From the NCBI GenBank assembly GCA_964649415.1, contig CAZYSK010000131.1, positions 1-12,458 on the forward strand: a stretch of 12,458 nt of DNA, given 5' to 3'. The notes below the pieces were generated by a model. That model saw nothing but the letters and a program-made list of their open reading frames with translations, ran no database searches and was not told where the DNA came from. Positions 1 to 7,301 of this stretch are shown here, one piece after another. The translations under genes were made by a program, and so were the position numbers. The DNA comes from CAZYSK01 sp964649415. Its GTDB lineage: Bacteria > Chloroflexota > Anaerolineae > B4-G1. How positions within the stretch are numbered: the stretch's first letter is position 1; every line of letters begins with the position of its first letter.

Positions 1-216
1 GATCGGGGCAGGTTCTGTGCCCGCGCCGGTAGGGGCGGGTCTTGTACCCGCCCAGTTCGGGGCAGGTTCTGTGCCCGCGCCGGTAGGGGCGGGTCTTGTA
101 CCCGCCCAGATCGGGGCAGGTTCTGTACCCGTGCCGGTAGGGGCGGTTCTTGTACCCGCCCAGTTCGGGCCAGGTTCTGTGCCCGCACGGGTAGGGGCGG
201 TTCTTGTACCCGCCCT
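1..216. repeat. Four tandem copies of a 54-bp hairpin repeat
   Basis: Units begin at 1, 55, 109 and 163 with a strict 54-bp period and only scattered substitutions. Each unit holds two inverted repeats. The stronger one in copy 1 pairs GGGCGGGT (33-40) with ACCCGCCC (46-53) around a 5-base loop; the weaker pairs GGGCA with TGCCC. Copies 3 and 4 carry a G-to-T change in the left arm of the strong hairpin. The array may continue past the left edge. It lies 23 bp beyond the stop codon of the regulator gene at 239, so its hairpins may end or protect that transcript; this is inference. The period is a multiple of three, so an 18-residue repetitive reading frame appears on the plus strand, but it has no protein-like character. 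Confidence 0.9.
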
Positions 217-238
217 TGCCCCGTGACGGGTGGGGGGG

Positions 239-3103
239 CTACAACAGGTGGAGCGCCGAGGCCCGCTCGACCGCCTCATAGCGACTGTGCGCGCCCAGCT
301 TGCCGTAGATGTTCTTGATGTGCGAGCGCACCGTGCTCACCGCGATGACGAACTCCTCCGCGATCTCCGGCGCCGATAGGTCGGCCGCCATCAGGCGCAG
401 CACCTGCATCTCACGCTCGGTCAGGGGCTCCAGGAGGGGTAGGGTGTCGGGGAGGATGGGATCCCTTGCTGCCCGTCCATGCCCCGTCTCCCCATCGAAT
501 GCGGCCAGCAGCCGCCCTACGTAGCTGGGCTCAACGCCCTGCGCCGCCGCCTGGCGCAGAAGATGTACCAGCGCCGGCCCTTCGCCTGGGAAGCCCGCGT
601 CCGGGAAACCCCGTTCCCACAATGCCTCGTCCAGGAAGGCCCGCACGTAGCCCTCCGGCGCGGCCAGGCGCACCGCCCGGTCGAGGTAATCGAGGGCGTT
701 TGTTCGCCTCCCGAGCAGCGCTGCCGCGAGGGCCTGCTGGATGTGAATCGTGATCAGTTCGCGCTGCCGGTCTCCGCGCGCCGCCGAGCGTTCCAGTCTG
801 GCCAACAGGTCCAGCGCCTCTTCTGGGCGTGCCTGGGCCAGCAGCAGGCGCACGCGCACCGGATACTCGAACTTGCGCGCCGTGTCCCTCGGCTCATCGG
901 CAAGCGCGCCGGCCTGCACGTCCAGGCCCGCGGCCCAGCGCTCAGCGGCGACGCGGTTGCCCTGTATCAACTGCAGGTCGGCCTTGAGCGCCTCGCTCGT
1001 CCGGTGCCACAGGCGTTCACCGGCCTGGGATGCCAGACGCTCCGCCTCCTGGATGGTCGCCAGCGCCTGGTCCATCTCCCCCGTCGCGCATTGGAGCAGT
1101 GCCAGCGCTTCCAGGCTGCACAGCACGATCCGCATCGTGGCCGACTGCTGCCCGAGGGTCAATCCCTGTTCCAGGTGCCCGCGGGCCTGGGCGAGCTCGT
1201 TGGCCTCGTATTCCAGCGTGCCCAGCGCCACGAGCAGCAGGCCCGCCAGGGGGAGCGGGTTGCCCCGCGCATCCACGTGCCGTTGGATGGCCTCCGTGCA
1301 GAGCGCCACCGCCTCGCGCCGCCGGCCCTGCGCGTTCAAGGAGAACGCCAGGTGGCCCGCTGCCACGGCGGCGATCAGTAGGTTGTCGTAGCGCTGTTCC
1401 AAATGAAGGGCCTGCCGGAAAGCGCGGATGGCTTCCGCCACGTTGCCCACTGCGTCCTGCGCGTCGCCGAGCATGAATAGCGTGATGCTGCGGGACGGCG
1501 GGTCGGCGTCCCCCAGCAGGTCGAGCGCCTCCTGGGCCAACTCTAGCACCTCGTGCGTCTCGGCGGCGTAGCAGCGCAGGCTGAGAAGCCTCCCGCGCCG
1601 GATCGGGTCGCCGTCCGCCGGAAGGGCGGCCTCGGCCGAGCGGGCATAGGACATACCCGCCTCCACCTGGCCCGTCGCGGACAGGCCCCATGCCTTCATG
1701 GTGGCCAGGTCGGGGTCGGCCCGCACCACCTCGTCCGGCAGCGCGTCCAGCCAGCCCAGCAGCGTGGTGAGCGCGCCCTCGACGAGCGCCTGCCCGCAGG
1801 CGTCCGTGACGATGCGCGCGGCCTCCTCGTCGTCGCCCGACGCCAGCACGTGCGCGACCGCCTCCGGCAGCAGGTGCTGGGCCTCGAACCAGTGCGCGGC
1901 CTTCAGGTGCAGGGCGCTGGCATTCTGGGGATCGAGCTCGGTGCGTAGGAAGTCGGCGAAGAGGCGGTGGTAGCGGTACCACCGGCGCTCCGCGTCCAGC
2001 GGGACCAGGAACAGGTTGGCGCGCTCCAACCGCTGCAACACCGCGTCGCTGTCGTCGCGCCCGGTCACCGCGTCGCAGAGTGGGGCGCTCAGGCGATCGA
2101 GCACGGCCACCTGGCGCAGGAAGTCGCGATCCGCCTCGGCCTGTTGGGACAGCACTTCCTCGGCCAGGTAGTCGATCACGTGGCGGTTGCTGCCGCTGAA
2201 GGCGGCGACGAAATCGGCCACGCGCTCCCGCGCCTGCCTCGGATCGTGGTCAGGATGGCCGCTGCCCTGCATCGAGAGGCTCGCCATCTGTAGTCCGGCG
2301 ATCCAGCCCTCGGTGCGCGCCTCGAGCGCCGCGACCAGCTCGCTCTCCAGCGACGTCCCCAGGGCCTGGTTGAGGAAGGCGGTCGCCTCCTCGACCGTGA
2401 AGCGCAGGTCCGCGGCGCGGATCTCCGTCATCTGGTCGCGCACGCGCAGCCGGGGCAGCGGCAGCGGCGGGTCCTTGCGCGTCGCGATGACCAGGTGCAT
2501 GCGCGGGGGTTGGTGCGCCAGGAGGAAGGTCAGCGCGTCGTGGATGAGGGGCGTTCGGATCAGGTGGTAGTCGTCCAGGACGAGCACGAAGCCCGGCCCC
2601 GGGTGCGCCGGGAGGGATGCCAGCCAGGCTGCGACGTCGTTGACCAGCAACGTCATCAGCGACTCGACCGGGGGCACGTGTGGCCCACCCAGCAGGCTCT
2701 GCGTGGCCTGGCCCACGTCCTCGCCCAGCGTCCGCAGCGCGGCGATCAGGTAGCCGAAGAAGCGCACGGGGTCGTTGTCGCCCTCGTCCAGCGACACCCA
2801 GGCGACGCGCGCGGGTGGTGTCCCGCCAGCCACGGCACGCCGCTGCGTTGCGCACGGATGTCGCCGACCGCTGCGGTCGGCATCCGCCCTCACTGCGAGC
2901 GGGGAAGCGCCCGTCTCGTCCCAGGCTTGCAGCCATTCGGCCACCAACGTGGTCTTGCCGAATCCGGCCGGCGCGGACACGAGCGTCAGCCGGTGGCCGG
3001 CGCGCGCCCCGGCCTCCAGCCGCTGGGTCAGGCGCGGGCGCGCCACCAATCCCGGCCGCGGCCGTGGGACATATAGCTTGGTCGTCAGAAGCGGGGCGCT
3101 CAT
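239..3103 (-). CDS. MalT-like ATP-dependent LuxR-family transcriptional regulator
   Basis: A 954-residue STAND-type regulator of the MalT/LAL class: nucleotide-binding and TPR-like modules sense a ligand or protein, and a C-terminal LuxR helix-turn-helix binds DNA. The N-terminus (LLTTKLYVPRPRPGLV) is typical of the class. Walker A is APAGFGKTT at 44-52 and a Walker B-like FVLVLDDYH is at 172-180. Conserved SLDEGDN is at 104-110 and EGWIAGLQMASL near 265-276. A helical repeat-rich region runs from about 400 to 850. The LuxR domain (LTEREMQVLRLMA to the end) is at 894-954. The distance from Walker A lysine 50 to SLDEGDN is 54 residues where about 20 is usual, owing to an extra segment at about 65-97. 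The ATG start is preceded by an AGGTAGGTG-like ribosome site. The ligand and targets are unknown; the sugar-type transporter upstream is a possible target. Confidence 0.93.
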   Translation of the reverse strand: MSAPLLTTKLYVPRPRPGLVARPRLTQRLEAGARAGHRLTLVSAPAGFGKTTLVAEWLQAWDETGASPLAVRADADRSGRRHPCATQRRAVAGGTPPARVAWVSLDEGDNDPVRFFGYLIAALRTLGEDVGQATQSLLGGPHVPPVESLMTLLVNDVAAWLASLPAHPGPGFVLVLDDYHLIRTPLIHDALTFLLAHQPPRMHLVIATRKDPPLPLPRLRVRDQMTEIRAADLRFTVEEATAFLNQALGTSLESELVAALEARTEGWIAGLQMASLSMQGSGHPDHDPRQARERVADFVAAFSGSNRHVIDYLAEEVLSQQAEADRDFLRQVAVLDRLSAPLCDAVTGRDDSDAVLQRLERANLFLVPLDAERRWYRYHRLFADFLRTELDPQNASALHLKAAHWFEAQHLLPEAVAHVLASGDDEEAARIVTDACGQALVEGALTTLLGWLDALPDEVVRADPDLATMKAWGLSATGQVEAGMSYARSAEAALPADGDPIRRGRLLSLRCYAAETHEVLELAQEALDLLGDADPPSRSITLFMLGDAQDAVGNVAEAIRAFRQALHLEQRYDNLLIAAVAAGHLAFSLNAQGRRREAVALCTEAIQRHVDARGNPLPLAGLLLVALGTLEYEANELAQARGHLEQGLTLGQQSATMRIVLCSLEALALLQCATGEMDQALATIQEAERLASQAGERLWHRTSEALKADLQLIQGNRVAAERWAAGLDVQAGALADEPRDTARKFEYPVRVRLLLAQARPEEALDLLARLERSAARGDRQRELITIHIQQALAAALLGRRTNALDYLDRAVRLAAPEGYVRAFLDEALWERGFPDAGFPGEGPALVHLLRQAAAQGVEPSYVGRLLAAFDGETGHGRAARDPILPDTLPLLEPLTEREMQVLRLMAADLSAPEIAEEFVIAVSTVRSHIKNIYGKLGAHSRYEAVERASALHLL
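2813..2911 (-). repeat. Palindrome-containing in-frame insertion inside the regulator gene
   Basis: This stretch encodes about 33 residues (roughly 65-97 of the regulator) rich in Arg, Ala and Gly, with no counterpart in the usual spacing between Walker A and SLDEGDN. At its centre is a near-perfect palindrome, GCCGACCGCTGCGGTCGGC (2863-2881), with 9-bp arms around one base, flanked by GGAT and ATCC (2857-2860 and 2882-2885) that extend the symmetry imperfectly. The frame is kept across it. It looks like a REP- or RPE-like palindromic element absorbed into a protein; the exact borders are estimated from family spacing and not from flanking duplications. Confidence 0.5.
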
Positions 3104-3107
3104 GTCA

Positions 3108-3155
3108 CCTACCTATCGCCTGCATCGTACCACACCCCGAGCACCCCTACCTATC
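3108..3155 (-). promoter_or_regulatory. Candidate promoter and direct-repeat operator of the regulator gene
   Basis: Reading on the minus strand, a TACGAT -10-like hexamer lies at 3129-3124 inside GTGGTACGAT, a sequence close to the -10 regions of the other two transcription units here. The 10-base word GATAGGTAGG occurs twice, at 3155-3146 (where a -35 element would be) and 3117-3108 (between the expected start of transcription and the ATG). No good -35 hexamer is seen, which fits dependence on an activator. The downstream copy also serves as the likely ribosome-binding sequence, so the duplication may be coincidental. Confidence 0.3.
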
Positions 3156-3204
3156 CGAGACCTAACCAGCAGCTATGAATATCACCCTGACATCAGACGC
3201 TCGG

Positions 3205-3256
3205 CGTATGACGTATGACGTATGACGTTTGACGCTTGACGTCCCACGTCTAACGT
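3205..3256. repeat. Degenerate heptanucleotide tandem repeat
   Basis: Seven consecutive 7-bp units start at 3205: CGTATGA three times, then CGTTTGA, CGCTTGA, CGTCCCA and CGTCTAA, followed by CGT. The strict 7-bp phase with drift toward one end resembles the short tandemly repeated repetitive (STRR) heptamers described in cyanobacteria and other multicellular bacteria. It lies 29 bp past the transporter stop codon and about 100 bp before the regulator start, so it is neutral intergenic sequence or a transcript-end element. Confidence 0.8.
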
Positions 3257-3285
3257 GCATCGCCTGCTCTCCGACATCCCATCGT

Positions 3286-4725
3286 TCATTTCTCCATCCG
3301 CGGTAGTCTTTCCCGCCTCTCCTTCACGCCCCGCAGCGCCAGGATGGAGAGCACGAACATCGCGCCGTAGATGGTGAACAGCAACACGTAGCCCAGGTGA
3401 TCCGCGATGGGCCCGCCGATGTACGCGCCGATGGCGCCGGCGCCCGCGCCCGCCAGGTTGGATATCCCCAGGTAGCGCCCGGCCTGCTCCTTCGGGACGA
3501 TCTCTGTGCCCAGCGCCCAGTTGGCGGTGTAGAACAGGCCGATGGCCACGCCGGCCAGCGCCCCGCCGACGTAGGTCGCGGTCAGGTTGGGGATCGCCAC
3601 GACGATGATGATGCCGATCGTGGCCACGATGCCGCTGACGACGACCAACCGCTTCTTGCCGACCCGGTCGGCCAGCCACCCGCTGGGCAGCGCGGTCAAC
3701 AGGATGAACACGCCCACGAACATCATCACCATGGAGGCGGGGCCGGCCGCCTTCTCGCCCTGCAGCTCCACGAATCTCTCCTGGAGGAAGTACAGCATGA
3801 AGGTCGCCAGGTTGGTCGAGGCGACGAGAAACGCCAGCCGGTTGACCACCCACCAGGTGAACGAGGGGTGCTCGCGGATGTCCGGCCCGATGCTGATGCG
3901 CACGCTCACCCAGACGCCCAGCGCGACGGCGATGACCATGCCCAGCAATCCCGCCACCCCCGTGATGGCCAGCACAGCGCTGCGCGGCAGGTCCAGTGAC
4001 ACCCGCATGATGGCGTTGACGCCGGCCCCCATGCCGAGGATGATGACGGTGAACGCCGCCGTCATGAGCACCAGGCGCAGGAAGGGCTGCCAGTCCAGCT
4101 CGAACGGCGCTTTCTCCAGCTGCTTCTCCCGCGCGAACATCGTCACGGCCATGGAGATCACCATGACCCCCATAAGCGCGAACAGCGCCCCCCACAGGTT
4201 GCCCGCGCTGACGAGATTGCCGAGGACGAACGAGACGAAGATCAGCGGCAAGGGCAGCTCCAGCAGTGCCTTGACCCCGGAGAACCGCCCCCGCAGATCC
4301 TCGGGCACCAGGTCTGGTATCAGCCCCTGGGTGGCCGAGTGGGCGGTGTTCGAGGCCAGCATCGACAGGATATACAGGCCGAAAAGCACCCAATATCCTG
4401 TCATGCCCTCCAGGTTGGCCGTGAAGCCGATCGCCGCGAACACCGCCAGTTCGCCCAGCGTGCCCACGGCGATGAAGGGCCGCCGCCGCCCCCAGCGCAG
4501 CGTGCTGCGGTCCGAGAGCAGCCCCATCAGGGCCTGGACCAGTACGGCGACCATGAGCGCCCACAGGCGGATCTTGCCCACGTAGGTGCCCTTCGCCTGT
4601 TCGCCCACGAACTGCTGCACCAGGAGCGGGATGATCAGCGGCGTCAGGACCTGGGAGCGGGTGGTCAGGGCGAACCAATATGCGTTGATAGTGAGGTAGT
4701 CGTGCCAACGGATGGCCCGTTTCAT
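3286..4725 (-). CDS. MFS transporter, sugar (GPH/SUC)-like
   Basis: A 479-residue polytopic membrane protein with about 12 hydrophobic segments and the two MFS loop signatures. The first is SDRSTLRWGRRRPF at 71-84, between helices 2 and 3, a form common in glycoside and sucrose-type carriers. The second is GWLADRVGKKR at 349-359 in the second half. PEDLRGRFSG at 141-150 is another typical cytoplasmic loop. It probably moves a small solute, perhaps a glycoside, across the cytoplasmic membrane with a coupling ion; the substrate cannot be read from sequence. The ATG at 4725 has a strong Shine-Dalgarno (AGGAGGAGA, complement of 4731-4739) five bases upstream. The glycoside-hydrolase-like gene ends 128 bp upstream on the same strand, suggesting co-transcription and a shared carbohydrate role. 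Confidence 0.9.
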   Translation of the reverse strand: MKRAIRWHDYLTINAYWFALTTRSQVLTPLIIPLLVQQFVGEQAKGTYVGKIRLWALMVAVLVQALMGLLSDRSTLRWGRRRPFIAVGTLGELAVFAAIGFTANLEGMTGYWVLFGLYILSMLASNTAHSATQGLIPDLVPEDLRGRFSGVKALLELPLPLIFVSFVLGNLVSAGNLWGALFALMGVMVISMAVTMFAREKQLEKAPFELDWQPFLRLVLMTAAFTVIILGMGAGVNAIMRVSLDLPRSAVLAITGVAGLLGMVIAVALGVWVSVRISIGPDIREHPSFTWWVVNRLAFLVASTNLATFMLYFLQERFVELQGEKAAGPASMVMMFVGVFILLTALPSGWLADRVGKKRLVVVSGIVATIGIIIVVAIPNLTATYVGGALAGVAIGLFYTANWALGTEIVPKEQAGRYLGISNLAGAGAGAIGAYIGGPIADHLGYVLLFTIYGAMFVLSILALRGVKERRERLPRMEK

Positions 4726-4756
4726 GGGAATCTCCTCCTCGTGTGATTTTGGCCTC

Positions 4757-4855
4757 AGACTTCCGAGGTCTAGGACATAGCTCCAGGTAGCAAAGATCGC
4801 GGCTTCCGCAAGGTGTTGGGCGGGTCAAGTGAACTGCTGAAGACCTCGGAAGTCT
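4757..4855. repeat. 99-bp element bounded by 15-bp perfect inverted repeats
   Basis: AGACTTCCGAGGTCT (4757-4771) and AGACCTCGGAAGTCT (4841-4855) are exact reverse complements, 69 bp apart, filling most of the gap between the hydrolase-like and transporter genes. Each arm is itself an imperfect palindrome (AGAC paired with GTCT). The right arm supplies two of the three bases of the TAG stop codon of the hydrolase-like gene (4856-4854). The element encodes nothing and is the size of a small MITE-like or REP-doublet element. In RNA it could fold into a 15-bp stem with a large loop between the two cistrons. No target-site duplication is evident. Confidence 0.75.
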
Positions 4856-6761
4856 AATGTGGCGTGACGAGCAAAACCTTGTAGACGTCCAGCGGGATGT
4901 CCAGCCGCGCCCCCTCGTGGCGCTCCTCATCGCCCGTGCCGTCCGGCGAGACGACGCGCGCGGCGACCGGCGAGCGAAAACGCACCTGGACCTCCTGCGG
5001 GCCGGCCGCGTAGTTGACCAGGTGCACCTGCAGCGTGTCCCCGCGCCTCCAGACCTCGATCAGGGCGGGCTCCGGTGCGCTCAGGCGGGGATACAGGTCC
5101 TCGGGCAGCGCGTTCAGCAGCGCCTCCCGCGCCCCCTCTGGCGGCACGTAGTACAGGGGGCTCTGGGTGAACACGCGGGGCAGGCCGGCGGCGTCCATAA
5201 CCTGCCGGGCGAGCCGGTTCTGGCTGTACGCGCTGAACAGGATCCGCGCCCCGGCGGCCACGAGTCCCCGCAACACGGGGTGCCCGTCGAGCGGCGATGG
5301 GCTGGGCCCCTCCCACCCCTCCAGCGCTGGCATGAGGACCACCTGTGTCTGCAATGGACCGCCAGCATCCTGCTGGCATGCCGCCAACCCGGCCTCGTCG
5401 AACACCAGGACGGCCTCCAGGCCATCCGCCGGATCGCCGGGCCGGATCACGCGCCAGGGGATGCCCGCCACCGTGAGCGCCTGTCCCGCCCCGAAATACA
5501 TGGGCGCTACCTGGTGCCAGTTCAGCCACAACGCCTCCCCGGGGTGGAGCAGCCCGACCGGCGCGGAGTTCCGCCGCTCCCCGCCGAACAGCGCCGCGTT
5601 TGCCTCCAGCCAGGCGTGGGCTTCGCCGATGGCCACGTGAACCGGCGCGTACTCGGCGGCCGTCAGCACCGTCATCTTCTCACCGTCGTGGTACTCGGCC
5701 CCCTTCGTCGTCATGCTCGTGCCACAGGCGGCCGCCTCCGCGATGCCCTGCCGGTACCGGCGGGCAGGGTAGATGGGGTCGAAGCCGATGCCCACGTCGT
5801 AGGACAGCACACTGAGGTGGGCGGCGCGGCCCACGATGGGGCGGGCCGTGCGTATGGTGAGCGCGTTGTTGGCCAGGCGCGGCCCGGGCCAGCGATCCCA
5901 GCGCGGCAGCCCGAAGTTCTCAATCATCACCACGTCCTGGACCTGTGCCAGCGCCTCGAGGTCGATCCCGTAGATCAGGTAGGCGTCGCGCATACAGGCG
6001 TCGAAGTCGTTGGCGCTCAGGGGCGTGCCCGGCTGGAGTTCGTCCGCGTAGGCGGCCAGCTCCGCCACCAGTTGCGTCACCTGGCCGGCGCGCCAGCGCA
6101 GGTAGCGCGCGACGGTGGGGTCTTCGGGCCGGACCGTGCCCGTCGGGATGGGCGCTCCCGTCTCCGCCCGGTACTGCTCCCGGCAGCGCGGGCAGTGGCA
6201 GCCCGCCGCGCCCAGCCACGCGCCGAGCAACGAGACCGGCTGCGCCCCCTGGAACAGGTTGTCCAGGAAGATGCCGTCCGCGCCGCGCTCAATTGCGCCC
6301 CGGACCAGGTCCTTGAGGTGCTGCCGCCAGTCTGGGTGGGCCAGGCACGCCATGTACCGCCCGCTGTAGGTGATGTAGGTGATCTTGCGGCCCCGCTCGT
6401 CAGCGGCGTACCAGCCCTGCTCCCGGAAGCTGCCGTCGTACACGCAGTTGGAGCTCTGGATGTAGGCGAAGACCGGCGTCCCGGCGTCGTGGTAGACCGC
6501 CGCGGCCCGCTCGAAGTCGTCCCAATCCACCCGCTCGACCTCAGGCGGGAAGCCCCAATCGTACATCAGGTGCACCCAGTTGCAGCGCATCGTCCCGACC
6601 ACCCGGTCCGCGCCCGTGGGGGTGTGCACCTCGTCGTGGACAAACTCGTCCACGGCCACGTCCATGAACTTGAGCCGGTTCATGCGAACGGTGCCCGGCC
6701 CGCCCCAGAGGTAGATGGGGCGGTAGGAGCCGACCTTGAAGTGGGGTGGGTATGGATTCAC
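4854..6761 (-). CDS. Glycoside-hydrolase-like TIM-barrel protein, GATase-like middle domain
   Basis: A 635-residue soluble protein without a signal peptide. Residues 1-385 look like a (beta/alpha)8 barrel: strand-end motifs VFAYIQ (97-102), ADGIFLDNLF (161-170, Asp167 a candidate catalytic acid) and VVMIENFG (277-284, Glu281 a second candidate). A CHCPRC cluster at 188-193 with a nearby CxxxxR helix recalls the metal or structural cysteines of hypothetical glycosyl hydrolase family 6 and GH42-like proteins. Residues about 398-535 resemble the class I glutamine-amidotransferase-like (beta-galactosidase trimerisation) fold, and 560-635 a beta domain. The family is known only by resemblance, so substrate and activity are unproven. 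The start is GTG at 6761 with AGAAGG eight bases upstream; an in-frame TGA lies further up and no ATG intervenes. It is the first gene of a likely two-gene unit with the MFS transporter. Confidence 0.75.
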   Translation of the reverse strand: MNPYPPHFKVGSYRPIYLWGGPGTVRMNRLKFMDVAVDEFVHDEVHTPTGADRVVGTMRCNWVHLMYDWGFPPEVERVDWDDFERAAAVYHDAGTPVFAYIQSSNCVYDGSFREQGWYAADERGRKITYITYSGRYMACLAHPDWRQHLKDLVRGAIERGADGIFLDNLFQGAQPVSLLGAWLGAAGCHCPRCREQYRAETGAPIPTGTVRPEDPTVARYLRWRAGQVTQLVAELAAYADELQPGTPLSANDFDACMRDAYLIYGIDLEALAQVQDVVMIENFGLPRWDRWPGPRLANNALTIRTARPIVGRAAHLSVLSYDVGIGFDPIYPARRYRQGIAEAAACGTSMTTKGAEYHDGEKMTVLTAAEYAPVHVAIGEAHAWLEANAALFGGERRNSAPVGLLHPGEALWLNWHQVAPMYFGAGQALTVAGIPWRVIRPGDPADGLEAVLVFDEAGLAACQQDAGGPLQTQVVLMPALEGWEGPSPSPLDGHPVLRGLVAAGARILFSAYSQNRLARQVMDAAGLPRVFTQSPLYYVPPEGAREALLNALPEDLYPRLSAPEPALIEVWRRGDTLQVHLVNYAAGPQEVQVRFRSPVAARVVSPDGTGDEERHEGARLDIPLDVYKVLLVTPH

Positions 6762-6885
6762 GACGTTGCCCTTCTTGACGTTTATGCTTGCCTGGGTGGA
6801 AGAGCCAGCTCATAGGCGGGGCGGCCGCACGGCCACGGATGGGCGTCGCAAGGAGGACGGTGAGCCGGGTGCCGCACCGCGGCTA

Positions 6886-6914
6886 ATTGTACCACATCTT
6901 CGCCCCAGCCTCAA
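6886..6914 (-). promoter_or_regulatory. Candidate sigma-70-type promoter of the hydrolase/transporter unit
   Basis: On the minus strand TTGAGG (6914-6909) is separated by exactly 17 bp from TACAAT (6891-6886). The -10 lies in an extended context, TGTGGTACAAT, repeated in variant form upstream of two other units. Transcription would begin near 6879, leaving a leader of about 118 nt before the GTG start. Confidence 0.55.
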
Positions 6915-6942
6915 ACGTTGCGCCCCTGGTCGCCTCCTCCCC

Positions 6943-7279
6943 CTGGGACCGCGGCCATCCTGGCCGCCAGCCCGGCATCCGCAGCGCACCCCCCTGGGAC
7001 CGCGGCCATCCTGGCCGCCAGCCCGGCATCCGCAGCGCACCCCCNNNNNNNNNNNNNNNNNNNNNNNNNNNNNNNNNNNNNNNNNNNNNNNNNNNNNNNN
7101 NNNNNNNNNNNNNNNNNNNNNNNNNNNNNNNNNNNNNNNNNNNNCTGGGACCGCGGCCATCCTGGCCGCCTCCCCGGCATCCGCAATGCCCCCTGGGACC
7201 GTGTCCATCCTGGCCGCCAGCCCGGCATCCGCAGCGCCCCCCCTGGGACCGCGGCCATCCTGGCCGCCTCCCCGGAATG
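6943..7279. repeat. Tandem 48-51-bp hairpin repeats interrupted by the assembly gap
   Basis: Visible units begin with CTGGGACC at 6943, 6994, 7145, 7193 and 7243, spaced 51 bp before the gap and 48 and 50 bp after it. Most contain GCGGCCATCCTGGCCGC, a hairpin with 7-bp arms and a 3-base loop; the unit at 7193 has GTGTCCA in place of the left arm. Tails differ by small indels and substitutions. The block starts 22 bp past the stop of the triple-domain lipoprotein gene, so its hairpins could stabilise or terminate that mRNA. Repetition at this length also explains why assembly failed here, so the true copy number is unknown. Confidence 0.88.
7045..7144. other. Assembly gap (100 N)
   Basis: Exactly 100 undetermined bases lie between repeat units of the same family. 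A round number inside a tandem repeat indicates a scaffolding placeholder, so the real distance between the flanks is unknown and either contraction or missing sequence is possible. Confidence 0.97.
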
Positions 7280-7301
7280 GCTCCGTACCACCGAGAGCGG
7301 G

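Noticed and set aside
17..226. Repetitive 69-residue frame across the 54-bp repeats
   Set aside because: The open frame follows from a repeat period divisible by three; the sequence is hairpin DNA, and copies differ in ways that preserve stems no better than codons.
479..1381. Long plus-strand frames opposite the regulator gene
   Set aside because: These are antisense shadows of the TPR-like region; high GC removes stop codons, and no ribosome site or family resemblance is present.
4857..6815. A 652-codon open frame on the plus strand opposite the hydrolase-like gene
   Set aside because: It mirrors the coding strand of a clearly protein-like gene, is dominated by Arg, Val, Gly and Pro in the way GC-rich antisense frames are, and has no recognisable motif.
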